64,000 bases of DNA from positions 53,849-117,848 of the forward strand of contig JANQJF010000063.1 of the NCBI GenBank assembly GCA_028281765.1, written 5' to 3'. Shown here piece by piece: positions 44,693 through 53,820 of this stretch (positions within the stretch are counted from its first letter, which is position 1; each line of letters begins with the position of its first letter). Position numbers and translations under genes: made by a program. The stretch is from Planctomycetota bacterium (GTDB lineage Bacteria; Planctomycetota; UBA1135; UBA2386). Under the pieces are notes generated by a model. That model worked only from the letters and a program-made list of their open reading frames with translations, did no database searches and had not been told where the DNA came from.

Positions 44693-45469
44693 ATGAGCTG
44701 GTTCGGCAAGACCATTGATGATCTCGGCGCGACGGATGCGGTCTGCAGTCACGAGGTGGACGACGGCGTCGTCGTGACGCGCCGCCGCCTGTTCTGGGCA
44801 TCCGGCACGACTGCCGGAGCACTGCTCTTGGCGCCGGGCCTTGCCGCCCAGGACGACTCGAGCGGTGACGACGGCGCACTGGACCTCGCCGACATGCTCG
44901 CGTCGATGCTCGCGAAGGCCAACGATCTGATTCGCACCGAGCGCCACGAGCAAGCCTACCTGTTCCAGGTCGCTGACATGATCGCGCGTCTCCGCGATCC
45001 CGCCGCGAGTCCGCGCAAGTCCATGCGAGCGTTCCGCGACGCCAACGAGCAGGAGGGAAAGCGCTTCCCGATCCACGTGACCGAGATGCGGCTGAAGCCC
45101 GGCGCCCATCTCCGCCATCACGACCACCGCGACTACAACGGAGTGATCGTCGGCGTCGAGGGAGACGTGCGGATCAAGAACTTCGACATCCTCGGCGACG
45201 ACCCGACGCCACCCGAGGGCGAGACGTTCCAGATCCGCGAGACGCAGGACACCTTCGTGACGCGCGGCCAGTTCTCGATGCTCGCGCGCAAGCGCAACAA
45301 CGTGCACGACTTGGTCGCCGGCAAGGACGGCGCGAAGGTGCTCGACGTGTTCACGTTCTTCACGCGGCAGGCGACGTCGTACTTCATGGACGTCGAGGCC
45401 GAACCGCGGGACGCCGAGCAGCGCATCTACGACGCGAAGTGGCGCCCCCGGCGGCGGCGGAAGAAGTAA
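44693..45469 (+). CDS. Tat-exported cupin with thiol-dioxygenase-like (PCO/ADO) pattern
   Basis: 258 residues from the ATG at 44693. A twin-arginine-like leader (TRRRLFWASG, then a hydrophobic stretch and LAAQ) implies export in folded form. The domain has a His-x-His pair (His143, His145), GVEGDVRIKNFDI, and NNVHDLVA with His205, giving the three-histidine iron site of cysteamine/cysteine dioxygenases of the ADO/PCO type; LDVFTFF matches their terminal strand. It would oxidise a thiol with O2, or bind metal without catalysis. It is third in the operon after sigma and kinase, and its stop is 3 nt from the convergent paralogue 2. The enzyme assignment is tentative. Confidence 0.7.
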   Translation: MSWFGKTIDDLGATDAVCSHEVDDGVVVTRRRLFWASGTTAGALLLAPGLAAQDDSSGDDGALDLADMLASMLAKANDLIRTERHEQAYLFQVADMIARLRDPAASPRKSMRAFRDANEQEGKRFPIHVTEMRLKPGAHLRHHDHRDYNGVIVGVEGDVRIKNFDILGDDPTPPEGETFQIRETQDTFVTRGQFSMLARKRNNVHDLVAGKDGAKVLDVFTFFTRQATSYFMDVEAEPRDAEQRIYDAKWRPRRRRKK

Positions 45470-45472
45470 CGA

Positions 45473-47695
45473 TCAGTAGTCGACGACCGCTTCCACGACC
45501 TCCGACAGCCCGACCGGCAGACCCAGGCACGGCGTGTCCACGGTGTTGGCCACGACGTATTGGAACCGCCACGCCGTCCCCAACAGATCCGGCGAAGCGT
45601 CGATCGTGAGGTCGACACGCGCCGCGCCGTTATTGATCGTGTCCGGCACCGCGATCAGCGGCGTCAGGATCCAGCATGCCTCACACGGGACGATCGGCGT
45701 CGAGTTGTCCGCGATGTGTAGGGCCGCGAGCTGCGCGCCCGGGTCGGCCGCCAGCAGGATCAGCGCAACGTCGTTACCCGACGCAAACGGATCGTCGATC
45801 GACACCGAGCCACCGCCACCACAGCCGAGATGAATCGTCGTGACGGCCCCACCACCGAACGCGGTGTAGCGCTGCACCTGAACCTGACTCGTGTTGCTGA
45901 TCCAGGCGTTGTCGCGCGACGTGAACGCGATCATCGCGTCTCCGCTTTGGTCGCCGGTCTGGCCCGCGCTGAACTGCGTCGCGATCTCCGGCGTGCGATC
46001 GTTGGCACGCGGCCCCTCGATCAGGAACTCCTCGCCGAAGCGCGAACTGTCCACCGGGTTGAGCGCGACGCCGCGCAGGGTGTCGCCCCCGACCACGAAC
46101 TCCGACCAGGCGACGAGATACTTGCCTTCGGCGAGTCCGACGGCCGGGGTGCGCTCGTTGGAACCAGCGTCGTCCTCGACCCACTCGCGCGTGCCGTCGT
46201 TGACGAGCGTCGAACCGTCGTAGGTCACGCGCCGACAGCAGATGTCGAACGTCGTGGCCCCCGCGCCCTCGGCGCACTCGAACACGACCAGGAAGTCGTC
46301 CCCGTCACCATCGACGTCCGCACTTTGCTCGTCCTGGTCGACGAACGTGGCGATCGGCAGCGGCGTCCCGAGGACGGTCGCTGCGTTGAGCCGCACGGCG
46401 ACTCCGAGCACGTTGGTGCTGTTCGGGCCCTGGCGCGTCCACACGACCGCGTGGCGGTCGCCCACTCCACCGCCCTTCGACACCGCCGGCTCCGAGTCGT
46501 TGGCGTTGGTCGTGATGTCCGTAATCGAACCGGCGATCGACGGATCGGCGTTCCCGGTCGGCAGCGAGACCTCCGCACCGCGGATCCCGGATCCGGTGCG
46601 GCTCCACACGACGAGCACGGCTTCGTCGCCACCGCCCGTCTCATTGCTGACGTCGGGTTCGCGGTCGGGGCCGGGCATGTTCACGAGGAACACCGCGTTC
46701 GACATCGACGCATCGGTATTGAGCGCACGCATCGCCAGGTCGGGTTGCGGCATCAGCGCGTTGCTGGACTCCCACACGCACAGGAATCGGTTCGAGTGGT
46801 TCGAGTTGCCGATCGACGGGTTCTCGTTGAACCCGCCGGAGCCGAGCACGTACGCGTTGCCGACCTTGTGTCCGGACGACAGCAGGCGCTGCGCCATGAC
46901 GTCGGACGTGCCGACCGCGAAGGACCTCGTCCAGACGACGGCGTACTGGTCGCTCGTCTCGTCGTACGCGATGTCGGCGTCGTCATCCTGCAGAATGCTG
47001 TCGCTCGCCGTCGTGTCGGCACCGACCAAAGGATCGAGCACGAGAGGGTACGCCGCGCCATCGACGAACGAGCCCGGCAGCACGAGCTCGAGCGACTGCC
47101 CGTCGAAACGGAGCGTGCCAATCGCACGCGCGCCGCTCGCGTCGATCCCCGTCACGCCACCGACCGTCACGTTGCCGAACGCGTTGCCGAACACGAGGCC
47201 GTCGCGCGATTCGCCGCGAAAGTCGTTCTGCAGGTCGGTCTGAACCGTGCCACGTACGACGAGCTCACCGTGCCCCGGCAGCGGACGCGCGAACACGAAA
47301 CTCTGCTCCACGCCTTCCGGCGTCACGTCGTAGCACTCGGTGATGTCGGCCGTCCGCGCGTAGCTCGCGCGACGATCCGCCCGCACCGGATCGCACTGCG
47401 AGACTCCGTCGCACTCGTAGACGACCTCACCCCCACGCTCGATCGAAGTGAGCGCGAAGCGCCAGGGAAACTCACGCGGCGCGTGCTTGCCGAACGCTGG
47501 CGTGAGCATCATGCCGTCCCGGTCGAACACGACGCGGTAGTCGGCGCCACAGCCGAGGAGGTGGCCCGCTTCGGTTTGGAGGCCACTGCCGTTTCTGGCG
47601 GCTGCGGACAGCGGCAGATTCGGACTCTCGGCGACTTGGGCGACGGCGACGCTGGCGCACGCCGCGGCGAACAAGGGAAGGGAAAGCAGCTTCAT
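45473..47695 (-). CDS. Secreted ~740-residue beta-propeller-like protein, paralogue 2
   Basis: 740 residues with a signal peptide (ASVAVAQV). The overall layout and many phrases match paralogue 1, including RVVFDRDGMMLTPAFG, PWRFALTSIERGG, GVTGID and a Cys-containing C-terminal region with CEAC, ending VVDY. The match runs over the whole length, so the two arose by tandem or dispersed duplication, now on both sides of a sigma-kinase-cupin operon. No catalytic motif is recognised. Possible roles are surface structure or ligand binding. Confidence 0.8.
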   Translation of the reverse strand: MKLLSLPLFAAACASVAVAQVAESPNLPLSAAARNGSGLQTEAGHLLGCGADYRVVFDRDGMMLTPAFGKHAPREFPWRFALTSIERGGEVVYECDGVSQCDPVRADRRASYARTADITECYDVTPEGVEQSFVFARPLPGHGELVVRGTVQTDLQNDFRGESRDGLVFGNAFGNVTVGGVTGIDASGARAIGTLRFDGQSLELVLPGSFVDGAAYPLVLDPLVGADTTASDSILQDDDADIAYDETSDQYAVVWTRSFAVGTSDVMAQRLLSSGHKVGNAYVLGSGGFNENPSIGNSNHSNRFLCVWESSNALMPQPDLAMRALNTDASMSNAVFLVNMPGPDREPDVSNETGGGDEAVLVVWSRTGSGIRGAEVSLPTGNADPSIAGSITDITTNANDSEPAVSKGGGVGDRHAVVWTRQGPNSTNVLGVAVRLNAATVLGTPLPIATFVDQDEQSADVDGDGDDFLVVFECAEGAGATTFDICCRRVTYDGSTLVNDGTREWVEDDAGSNERTPAVGLAEGKYLVAWSEFVVGGDTLRGVALNPVDSSRFGEEFLIEGPRANDRTPEIATQFSAGQTGDQSGDAMIAFTSRDNAWISNTSQVQVQRYTAFGGGAVTTIHLGCGGGGSVSIDDPFASGNDVALILLAADPGAQLAALHIADNSTPIVPCEACWILTPLIAVPDTINNGAARVDLTIDASPDLLGTAWRFQYVVANTVDTPCLGLPVGLSEVVEAVVDY

Positions 47696-47788
47696 CTGGA
47701 TACTCCTGAGGACTGGGTCACCGCCGCAAGCGAATTGGGGCTGTGCAGTCCCAAACGGAGTTCGAAAAAAGAGGCTCTGCCGCGGAGC

Positions 47789-49828
47789 TCAGTCCCGGCG
47801 CGTCGCGTGCACCGGTAGCTCTCCGTTCCACGGCCTCGGCCGCGCCGCGGGCTCCCGCCCGTGCAGTGACGCCATACGGTTCTCGTAGTCGGACCACGGA
47901 CCGAGACCGACCGCCTTGCGACGCGCGTCGAGTTCGTCGACGGCTTCGACGATCGGCGTCAGGTAGACCGTCTCGCCGGCACGGTTCTTCAGAGTGACAC
48001 CGTTCTCGTCCTCGGCCACGTGGTATTGCGTGCCGTAGACCTGCGGCCGCTGCTGCTTCACTCGCACGCGGTCCGTCAGGTAGGCGAATCCGGTCGCGGA
48101 CGCCTCCCCTTCCGCGACGGCCTGCTCGAGCAACGGCAAGCAGTACGCCTGGAACGCCGGCGCGAGATCGGCGTGCTGCACGAGCAGGAACGCGGCCTGC
48201 GCACCGCGCTTGCCGACCGCGCTCTGCTTGGGCCAACCGATCCGCGCGACGAGGCCTTGCATGAACTCCGTGTTCTCGCGATCGACATCGCGTGCGTTCG
48301 CCATCGCGGCTTCGCGTTGTTCCTTCGAGAGCCCGGGCCCGAACGCGCTGCGAACCGCCTGGTCCCGTTCCATTCGCTGAAGAAGCTCGGTCTGGAGCAC
48401 CTCGACTTCGCGGTCGGACAATGCCTCGCACCCGACCGGAGCCGCGCGGCATCCGCGCGCACTGTAGGTCTTGTATCGCGCCGCCCCGGCCCAGCCGGCA
48501 TAGGTGCGCACCGCGACTCGACTGTGCGGGTTCGTCGGGTCGTCGGGCTTCTTCGGCACGAAGTACTCGGCCCCGCCACGAAACCCGATGCCCGGCGCTT
48601 CGTCGCCCTCGGCCGTCGGCCAGTCGGAGTTCGTCGCCATGCCGCCGTCACTCAGAACGCCGTCGCCGTGACTCCCGACGAACCGCCGACCGACAGGATG
48701 TCCGGTGCTGATCACCCGTTCCCAAACGCTGCCGGACAGGTCCATGACCCAGTAGTACGACGCGCCGTGGACGCCCTTGCTCGCGTCGGTGAGTCCCGCC
48801 TCGTTCTCGACCGATGCGTGCGCGAGGTCACGCGAACGTTCGACAGTCCGCTTCAACGCCGCGTCATCGGCGGATCCCCACGGGTAGTCGCCGGCCATCG
48901 GACGCACCGGACCCCGCGACGCCTTCTCGAACTCGAACTCGGTCATCGGGCGCAGCGCGAACCAATCGAGGTACGCCGAAGTGTCGGTCCAACTCACGAA
49001 GTTGCAGGGTCGGTCGGGTGCGCCCGCGACGAAGCGGTTCCCCTCGCGCCGAATCGTGCAGGTCTCGACCTCACGCCCCTCCAGTTCGGTCGGCGCTCGC
49101 GCGTCTTGCCACTCGCGTGGCAACGCCGTCAGGAACCGCGCGTACGCGCCCTGGGTCAGCTCGTGTTTCATCACGTAGAACGCGCGCGTCCCCTTGGGGA
49201 ACGCCTCGGGAATCGGGCCTCCTTGATCGCCGCGATAGCCGTGCGGGTCGGTCGCATACCAGAGCGCACCGACCCGCTTGGCGACGTCGATCGCACTCTC
49301 GTCGGCGACACGGTAGACGCCGACCGGAGAACCGTCCGCGTCGACGCGATGGAACGCGCCGAAGCGAACTCCGAGCGCGTCGTCGTCCCCGAGTTCGAAC
49401 CCACCGGCGGGAACGTAGACCATGCCGACGGACCATCCGGTCACCGCACCGACTGCCGGTTCTGCCAACGTGAGCTCGAGCCGCCATTCGACATCGCCGC
49501 GGTGCGGCTGTCCCGGCGCCACGAAGATCCCGCGCCGATCGGCGGAGAGCTGCAGTGCTGCAGCAATCGCGGGTTCGCCGAGCGTCCGATGGCCGTCCGC
49601 CGCGAGCTGCAACGGACCGCTTCGTGGATCGGGACCACGCAGGATCAGCCAGGCCGCGTCGTGGTTGCGCGCGGAGCGCCACGCGTTTGGCCAGGCGATC
49701 GTCAGCCCGACTCGACGCGGGCTCTCGCTGTCGAGGTGCACGTCACGGACGCGCGGCGCAGCAGACTGGGACGTGGACGCTGCGGCGAGCACGATCGCCA
49801 TCACCAGACAGGACAGAACATGCACCAT
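47789..49828 (-). CDS. FGE/sulfatase-modifying-like protein fused to DUF6624
   Basis: 679 residues from the ATG at 49828; the open frame continues upstream but is antisense to a globin remnant. Signal peptide (VLSCLVMAIVLAAAS). An N-terminal beta domain is followed by a formylglycine-generating-enzyme-like domain (KHELTQGAYARFLTAL, then SWTDTSAYLDWFALRPMTEFEFEKASRG, YYWVMDLSGSVWER and GFRGG). The last 180 residues contain MQGLVARIGWP, LLVQHADL and QVYGTQY, characteristic of DUF6624. Many FGE-like proteins are non-catalytic; no Cys pair at the usual copper site is evident, so binding to a partner is likelier than sulfatase activation. Confidence 0.82.
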   Translation of the reverse strand: MVHVLSCLVMAIVLAAASTSQSAAPRVRDVHLDSESPRRVGLTIAWPNAWRSARNHDAAWLILRGPDPRSGPLQLAADGHRTLGEPAIAAALQLSADRRGIFVAPGQPHRGDVEWRLELTLAEPAVGAVTGWSVGMVYVPAGGFELGDDDALGVRFGAFHRVDADGSPVGVYRVADESAIDVAKRVGALWYATDPHGYRGDQGGPIPEAFPKGTRAFYVMKHELTQGAYARFLTALPREWQDARAPTELEGREVETCTIRREGNRFVAGAPDRPCNFVSWTDTSAYLDWFALRPMTEFEFEKASRGPVRPMAGDYPWGSADDAALKRTVERSRDLAHASVENEAGLTDASKGVHGASYYWVMDLSGSVWERVISTGHPVGRRFVGSHGDGVLSDGGMATNSDWPTAEGDEAPGIGFRGGAEYFVPKKPDDPTNPHSRVAVRTYAGWAGAARYKTYSARGCRAAPVGCEALSDREVEVLQTELLQRMERDQAVRSAFGPGLSKEQREAAMANARDVDRENTEFMQGLVARIGWPKQSAVGKRGAQAAFLLVQHADLAPAFQAYCLPLLEQAVAEGEASATGFAYLTDRVRVKQQRPQVYGTQYHVAEDENGVTLKNRAGETVYLTPIVEAVDELDARRKAVGLGPWSDYENRMASLHGREPAARPRPWNGELPVHATRRD

Positions 49829-49930
49829 CACACCGAACCTCAGGTCGAGGCGATCCTCGACCATGACATGAGGACAAGGGCCCCGCGCGTGTCGAAAGTC
49901 CGTTCGCGCGGACGAAAAGGATCGCGCGAT

Positions 49931-50161
49931 ATGGTACCGGAACGGAGTTCGTTCGACGCCGTCGGTTGCGAGACCACTTTGAATCGCATGCACAAAACCC
50001 TCTACGACCAGTTCTGCGCGCACCCGTGGCTCGGTCGGTTCTTCGAGGATGTCGACCAGGAGATGATCGAACGGCAACAGACGTCGTTCATGTCCAAGGC
50101 GCTGGGCGGCCCCAACGACTACCGCGGCAAGTCGTCCAAGAAGAACCGAAGCTCAGGGTAG
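49931..50161 (+). pseudogene. Truncated hemoglobin remnant (N-terminal half)
   Basis: 76 codons from an ATG: TLYDQFCAHPWLGRFFEDVD followed by RQQTSFMSKALGGPNDYRGK matches the A-E helices of truncated hemoglobins, which bind O2 and NO. Homology stops at codon 66 or so, where sequence belonging to the Rpn remnant begins on the other strand. The proximal (F8) histidine half is missing, so no haem protein can be made. The rest of the globin is not found beyond the Rpn remnant. Confidence 0.7.
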
Positions 50162-50605
50162 TATGCGTGATGCAGCTCACGTTCGCCTGGCCCCACGGCA
50201 ACCAACTCACTCATCGACCGCGGCCCCGACCATGGGTGCGGTCCGTGATGGACAACGATCGTGAAGACCGGCGGTGGACGCCGCTTCGCCCTGTGTCTGT
50301 GCTTCCATGACAGATGCGCACGGCGTAGGCCAGAAGTTGGAGAGCGACCCAATCGTCCGAGTAGCCTTGTGTTCGAACAACACGTGCAGGAGCGCCGTGT
50401 CTTCGCCGTAGTCCGCAGAGAAGATCAAGTCGGCATGCCGCTCGGCTGACAGGCCCGCAAATTCGCTCGACTCCAAACGCAGCGTCGACCAGCCGATCGA
50501 CGCCACCACACTCCTCGGCAGCACGTAGCGCAGCTCGTCCGCGGCCTCGTGCACGTTGCTGAAGACCTGTTTGAACAGCGCATCATGTCGATTACGGGCG
50601 TCCAT
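50119..50605 (-). pseudogene. Rpn-family nuclease/transposase-like gene with two frameshifts, truncated
   Basis: Reverse-strand remnant of a PD-(D/E)xK Rpn protein (recombination-promoting nuclease, formerly putative transposase). Frame 1: MDARNRHDALFKQVFSN, HADLIF and LFEHK (Asp59, Glu78, Lys80) intact. Near 50364 it shifts frame; DDWVALQLLAYAVRI continues the homology. Near 50280 it shifts again into VFTIVVHHGPHPWSGPRS and then FFLDDL, ending at a TAG at 50119. The C-terminal half of the normal gene (about 300 residues) is missing. The remnant joins the globin remnant directly. Between 50606 and 50723 no gene is seen. Confidence 0.72.
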
Positions 50606-50723
50606 CCACTGCTTCCGTGGACCCGAAAACCCGATTGGTGACGTCTTGTGCCCGTATCGCCGGAGCGACGCAGCGTACCTCGCAGGAGACCCCGCCAAGA
50701 CTGTGACTGAGCGTCACGCCACG

Positions 50724-52910
50724 CTAGTTCCCCGGTGTCCCCGTGAACAACCGACCAGCATTGGTCAACAACATCGACCGCGAATCCTGCCCCAGGATCG
50801 CAGCCTGCGCGTAGATGTCGACCGAGGCACCGAGCCGGTAGACACATCCCCAACGGCCGTGGGCGTCGGTGATGCCCGGAACCGCGAACACCGGCTCGAC
50901 GAACAGCCGACACCCTGGCGCACCGATCCCCGCAAGATCGAACCCGGCCGGAATCTCTCGAAACCCGAGGAAGAGAACGAACATGCTCCGCACCAGCACC
51001 GGAGAACGGAACGAGATCGAATGCTCGGACACGTAGGGCTGGGAAACGCCGAGCTCGGGGGCGACGCCCCCAGGTCCGCCGCATCCGTGACCGATCGCAT
51101 AGGCGGCGCCGTTCCTGTAGTTCACCCGGAATCGCACCGCACGGTACGACGGCTGCCAGCCCTTCTGCCCATGAGTGTGGACCCAGCACAGGCTCATACC
51201 TTTCGACGGCTCGACCCCCGGCATGAACCACGCAGCATCGGGATCATCCGAGTGGCTCGGCGAGAACGTCAGGGACAGGCAGTGCGGCCCCGCGCCGAGC
51301 GGCTGGAGACCGAACTTGGATTCCACCGATTGGAACGTCGGCTCGCCGGTGCGGAACACTTCGACAGGGGACCCCAACATGTTGGTCCCGAAGTTCCCGC
51401 TGCCGCGTTTTCCCGTCGGGTGGAGAATGGCAACCTGTACGTGCTTGTTCTCGCACCCCGTGTTCGCCATCGCGAACTCGACGGACAGGACATGACCGTC
51501 TTCGGGCATGACGAACGGCATCGCAAACGCATCGTGAGAGCCATGCTGCTCTCGGGCATACGGTGCCGCAGACCAGTTTTGGTCGATGTGGAGCGGAAGG
51601 ACCTCTCCATCGTTCTCGAGCACTGAGGCCACGCCTCTCGCCAACTGCTGCTGCAAGAGTTCCCGCGACCTGGCCTTGTTCGCGCGTCGAGATTCGGCAT
51701 CGGTCCAGAGCCACGCGACAACCAGGCACACGACCCCGAACACGCCCGCACCGAACCACGCACGGTGGCGACGCACGAGCAACTTGACCCGGTACGTCGC
51801 CGTCGCAGACCTCGCAGCGATGGGCCTCTGATCCAGGAACGCACGAATGTCCTGGCCCAGATCGCGCGCCCCCTGGTAGCGGCGCTCTCGAGTGGTGGCC
51901 AGCGCCGTCCCCACGATGGTCGCCGCATCCCCTCGCACGGCCGGAGCGTGCTTGGTGATCGAAGGCGCAGGGTGTTCTGCAATGGTGCGCAGCGCGTCTT
52001 GGATCGATTGCCCCGACGTGTCATGCGGACGCCGCCCCCGCGTCAGCATCTCGAACATGATCACGCCGAGCGAGTAGACATCGGACGGCATGCCGACGTC
52101 CTCACGACGGCCGGACGCCTGTTCGGGACTCATGTAGTCGATCGTGCCGACCAGCTGCCCCGCGCGCGTGTGTTGTTGCTCCTGGTCTGCATCGTCGATC
52201 GTGCTCGCAATCCCGAAGTCGAGCACCTTCGGCTGCCCGTCCGGCGTGACCAAGATGTTGCCGGGCTTGAGGTCGCGATGGATCACACCTTTGTCGTGCG
52301 CATGTGCCACCGCGTCGCACACCTTGGCGATCAGCGCGAGCTGCGCGCGCGGATCCAGATGTCGAGCATGCTCGAGGATGGTCTCACCCTCGACGAACTC
52401 CATCGCAAAGTACGGCTGCGGCCCGTGGCCCAGGTCCGCCGAACCAGCTTCGAAGATCTGCGCCACGCCGGGATGCTGCAGGCGCGCAAGCACGGCGACC
52501 TCATTCCGAAAGCGCGCCAGGGACTTGAGGCTCGCCGTCGCCTGCAACACCTTGATGGCGACACGACGCTTGGGGTGCGCTTGCTCGGCCTCGTAGACGA
52601 CGCCCATGCCGCCGTGCCCGATCCGACGGCTCACGGTGTAGTCGCCGATACGTTCTGGCGGCGGCGCGTCACGCCAAAAACCATCTCGTGCTTCCGCCTC
52701 GATCGTCCGAAACACCTGTGCACGCGCCTCGTCGACCTCCGCGTCGTCCCCGTCGTCTTGGTCCGCGCGCCGTAGAAGGCCTTCGACCCGAGCGCGCAAG
52801 TCTGCGTTTCCGGCGCAACGCAACCTCAGTTCCCGCGCTCGCTCCTCCGGCGACAAGTCGAGGATGTCACCGAAGATTCGGAGTGCTGCGGAGGTCGAGT
52901 CGCGACTCAT
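50724..52910 (-). CDS. Membrane Ser/Thr protein kinase with secreted-protein-type C-terminal domain
   Basis: 728 residues. Kinase domain: IGDYTVSRRIGHGGMG (about 88-103), Lys120 in VAIK, His211 in HRDLKPGN and Asp231 in DFG. Transmembrane helix about 385-402. The outer region of about 320 residues has two beta parts: a domain with WSAAPYAREQHG ... QPLGAGPHCLSLTFSP, and a terminal module from about 610 with GHGCGGPGG, FVLFLGFREIPAGFDLAGIGAPGC and an NAG end. This terminal module is the kind found at the end of secreted proteins in this window. It is divergent from the sigma gene (71 nt), which it presumably controls. Confidence 0.93.
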   Translation of the reverse strand: MSRDSTSAALRIFGDILDLSPEERARELRLRCAGNADLRARVEGLLRRADQDDGDDAEVDEARAQVFRTIEAEARDGFWRDAPPPERIGDYTVSRRIGHGGMGVVYEAEQAHPKRRVAIKVLQATASLKSLARFRNEVAVLARLQHPGVAQIFEAGSADLGHGPQPYFAMEFVEGETILEHARHLDPRAQLALIAKVCDAVAHAHDKGVIHRDLKPGNILVTPDGQPKVLDFGIASTIDDADQEQQHTRAGQLVGTIDYMSPEQASGRREDVGMPSDVYSLGVIMFEMLTRGRRPHDTSGQSIQDALRTIAEHPAPSITKHAPAVRGDAATIVGTALATTRERRYQGARDLGQDIRAFLDQRPIAARSATATYRVKLLVRRHRAWFGAGVFGVVCLVVAWLWTDAESRRANKARSRELLQQQLARGVASVLENDGEVLPLHIDQNWSAAPYAREQHGSHDAFAMPFVMPEDGHVLSVEFAMANTGCENKHVQVAILHPTGKRGSGNFGTNMLGSPVEVFRTGEPTFQSVESKFGLQPLGAGPHCLSLTFSPSHSDDPDAAWFMPGVEPSKGMSLCWVHTHGQKGWQPSYRAVRFRVNYRNGAAYAIGHGCGGPGGVAPELGVSQPYVSEHSISFRSPVLVRSMFVLFLGFREIPAGFDLAGIGAPGCRLFVEPVFAVPGITDAHGRWGCVYRLGASVDIYAQAAILGQDSRSMLLTNAGRLFTGTPGN

Positions 52911-52981
52911 GGTGCCCCAAACCCAGAGGCTGGCAGATACAAGACGAGGTCCGGCAGTAGACTACGCAGGCACTCCACTCC

Positions 52982-53554
52982 ATGCCTGCGCCATCCGACA
53001 AGCCTGTAACGATGCTGCTGTGCCGCATTCGGGACGGCGACGAGTCCGCGCGCGACGAGCTTCTTCCGATGCTCTACGCGGAGCTCAAGGAGATCGCTGC
53101 GGCACTCACCGGCAAGAGCAGTGCACCCGATCAGACCCTCAACGCGACGGCATTGGTCCACGAGCTCTACGTGCGTCTCGCTAAGCGCGAAGGCGACGCG
53201 GGCTGGCAGAGCCGCGAACACTTCTTGGCGATGGCGGCGCGGGCGATGCGCAACCTGCTCATCGACTACGCCCGCACCCGGCGCCGCGACAAGCGCGGTG
53301 GCGACGGATGGAACCGCGTCACGCTCGACGAAGCGAGTGACGGCGGGAGCACCGAGTTCGACCTCGTCGAACTCAGCGACTCGCTCGAAGCCCTGTCCGA
53401 CTACAACAATCGCGTCGGCCGCGTGGTGGAGCTTCGCTTTCTCGCGGGGCTGTCGACAGAGCAAACGGCAGCGGAACTGGGCGTGTCGGAACGGCAAGTG
53501 CGTCGAGACTGGAAGATCGGTCGCACGTTCTTGATGGAGCAGCTCGCGAGCTAG
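52982..53554 (+). CDS. ECF RNA polymerase sigma factor (TIGR02999/PF07638 type)
   Basis: 190 residues. The pattern LLCRIRDGDESARDELLPMLYAELKEIAAALTGKSSAPDQTLNATALVHELYVRL and a region-4 helix ELRFLAGLSTEQTAAELGVSERQVRRDW are characteristic of the kinase-linked sigma family. It is divergent from the kinase gene, with 71 nt between starts, a layout that places both promoters in the same gap. The next gene on the strand encodes a secreted protein. Confidence 0.92.
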   Translation: MPAPSDKPVTMLLCRIRDGDESARDELLPMLYAELKEIAAALTGKSSAPDQTLNATALVHELYVRLAKREGDAGWQSREHFLAMAARAMRNLLIDYARTRRRDKRGGDGWNRVTLDEASDGGSTEFDLVELSDSLEALSDYNNRVGRVVELRFLAGLSTEQTAAELGVSERQVRRDWKIGRTFLMEQLAS

Positions 53555-53640
53555 CAGCCCGTCGTCCCGAGTCACGGGCCCCGAGTCCCGGGCGCGCCTC
53601 CAGGGGCAACACGACGCCGGACGCCGCGGACGGACAGGCA

Positions 53641-53660
53641 GCCGAAGAAATCTTTTCGGC
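53641..53660. promoter_or_regulatory. Hairpin between sigma gene and secreted-protein gene
   Basis: GCCGAAGA-AATC-TTTTCGGC, an 8-bp stem with one G-U pair and a four-base loop, 87 nt after the sigma stop. No poly-U run, so it could be a weak terminator or part of the 5' leader of the next gene. The rest of 53555-53820 shows nothing recognisable. Confidence 0.4.
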
Positions 53661-53820
53661 CGCCCGTGGCGCCGCAGTTTTTCTGCGAAACCCGGGCCGC
53701 GGGTCGAGGCCGGTGTCGTGTTCCGCGCAGACACGGCCTCACGCATTCGTGCGTCGAGTCGCCGCCTCCACAACCGTGCGCCCCGCTCCGGCGACGACGT
53801 ACCCAGCCCCGTTTTCGAAC

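Noticed and set aside
45830..47818. Forward frame antisense to paralogue 2
   Set aside because: Arg-rich, no start context, and complementary to a well-supported gene.
47789..49828. Active formylglycine-generating enzyme for sulfatases
   Set aside because: No sulfatase gene is nearby and no clear copper-binding cysteine pair could be identified.
50161..50260. Continuation of the globin gene in another frame (MRDAAHVRL near 50164)
   Set aside because: The match is only a few residues, whereas the reverse strand in this stretch gives clear Rpn homology.
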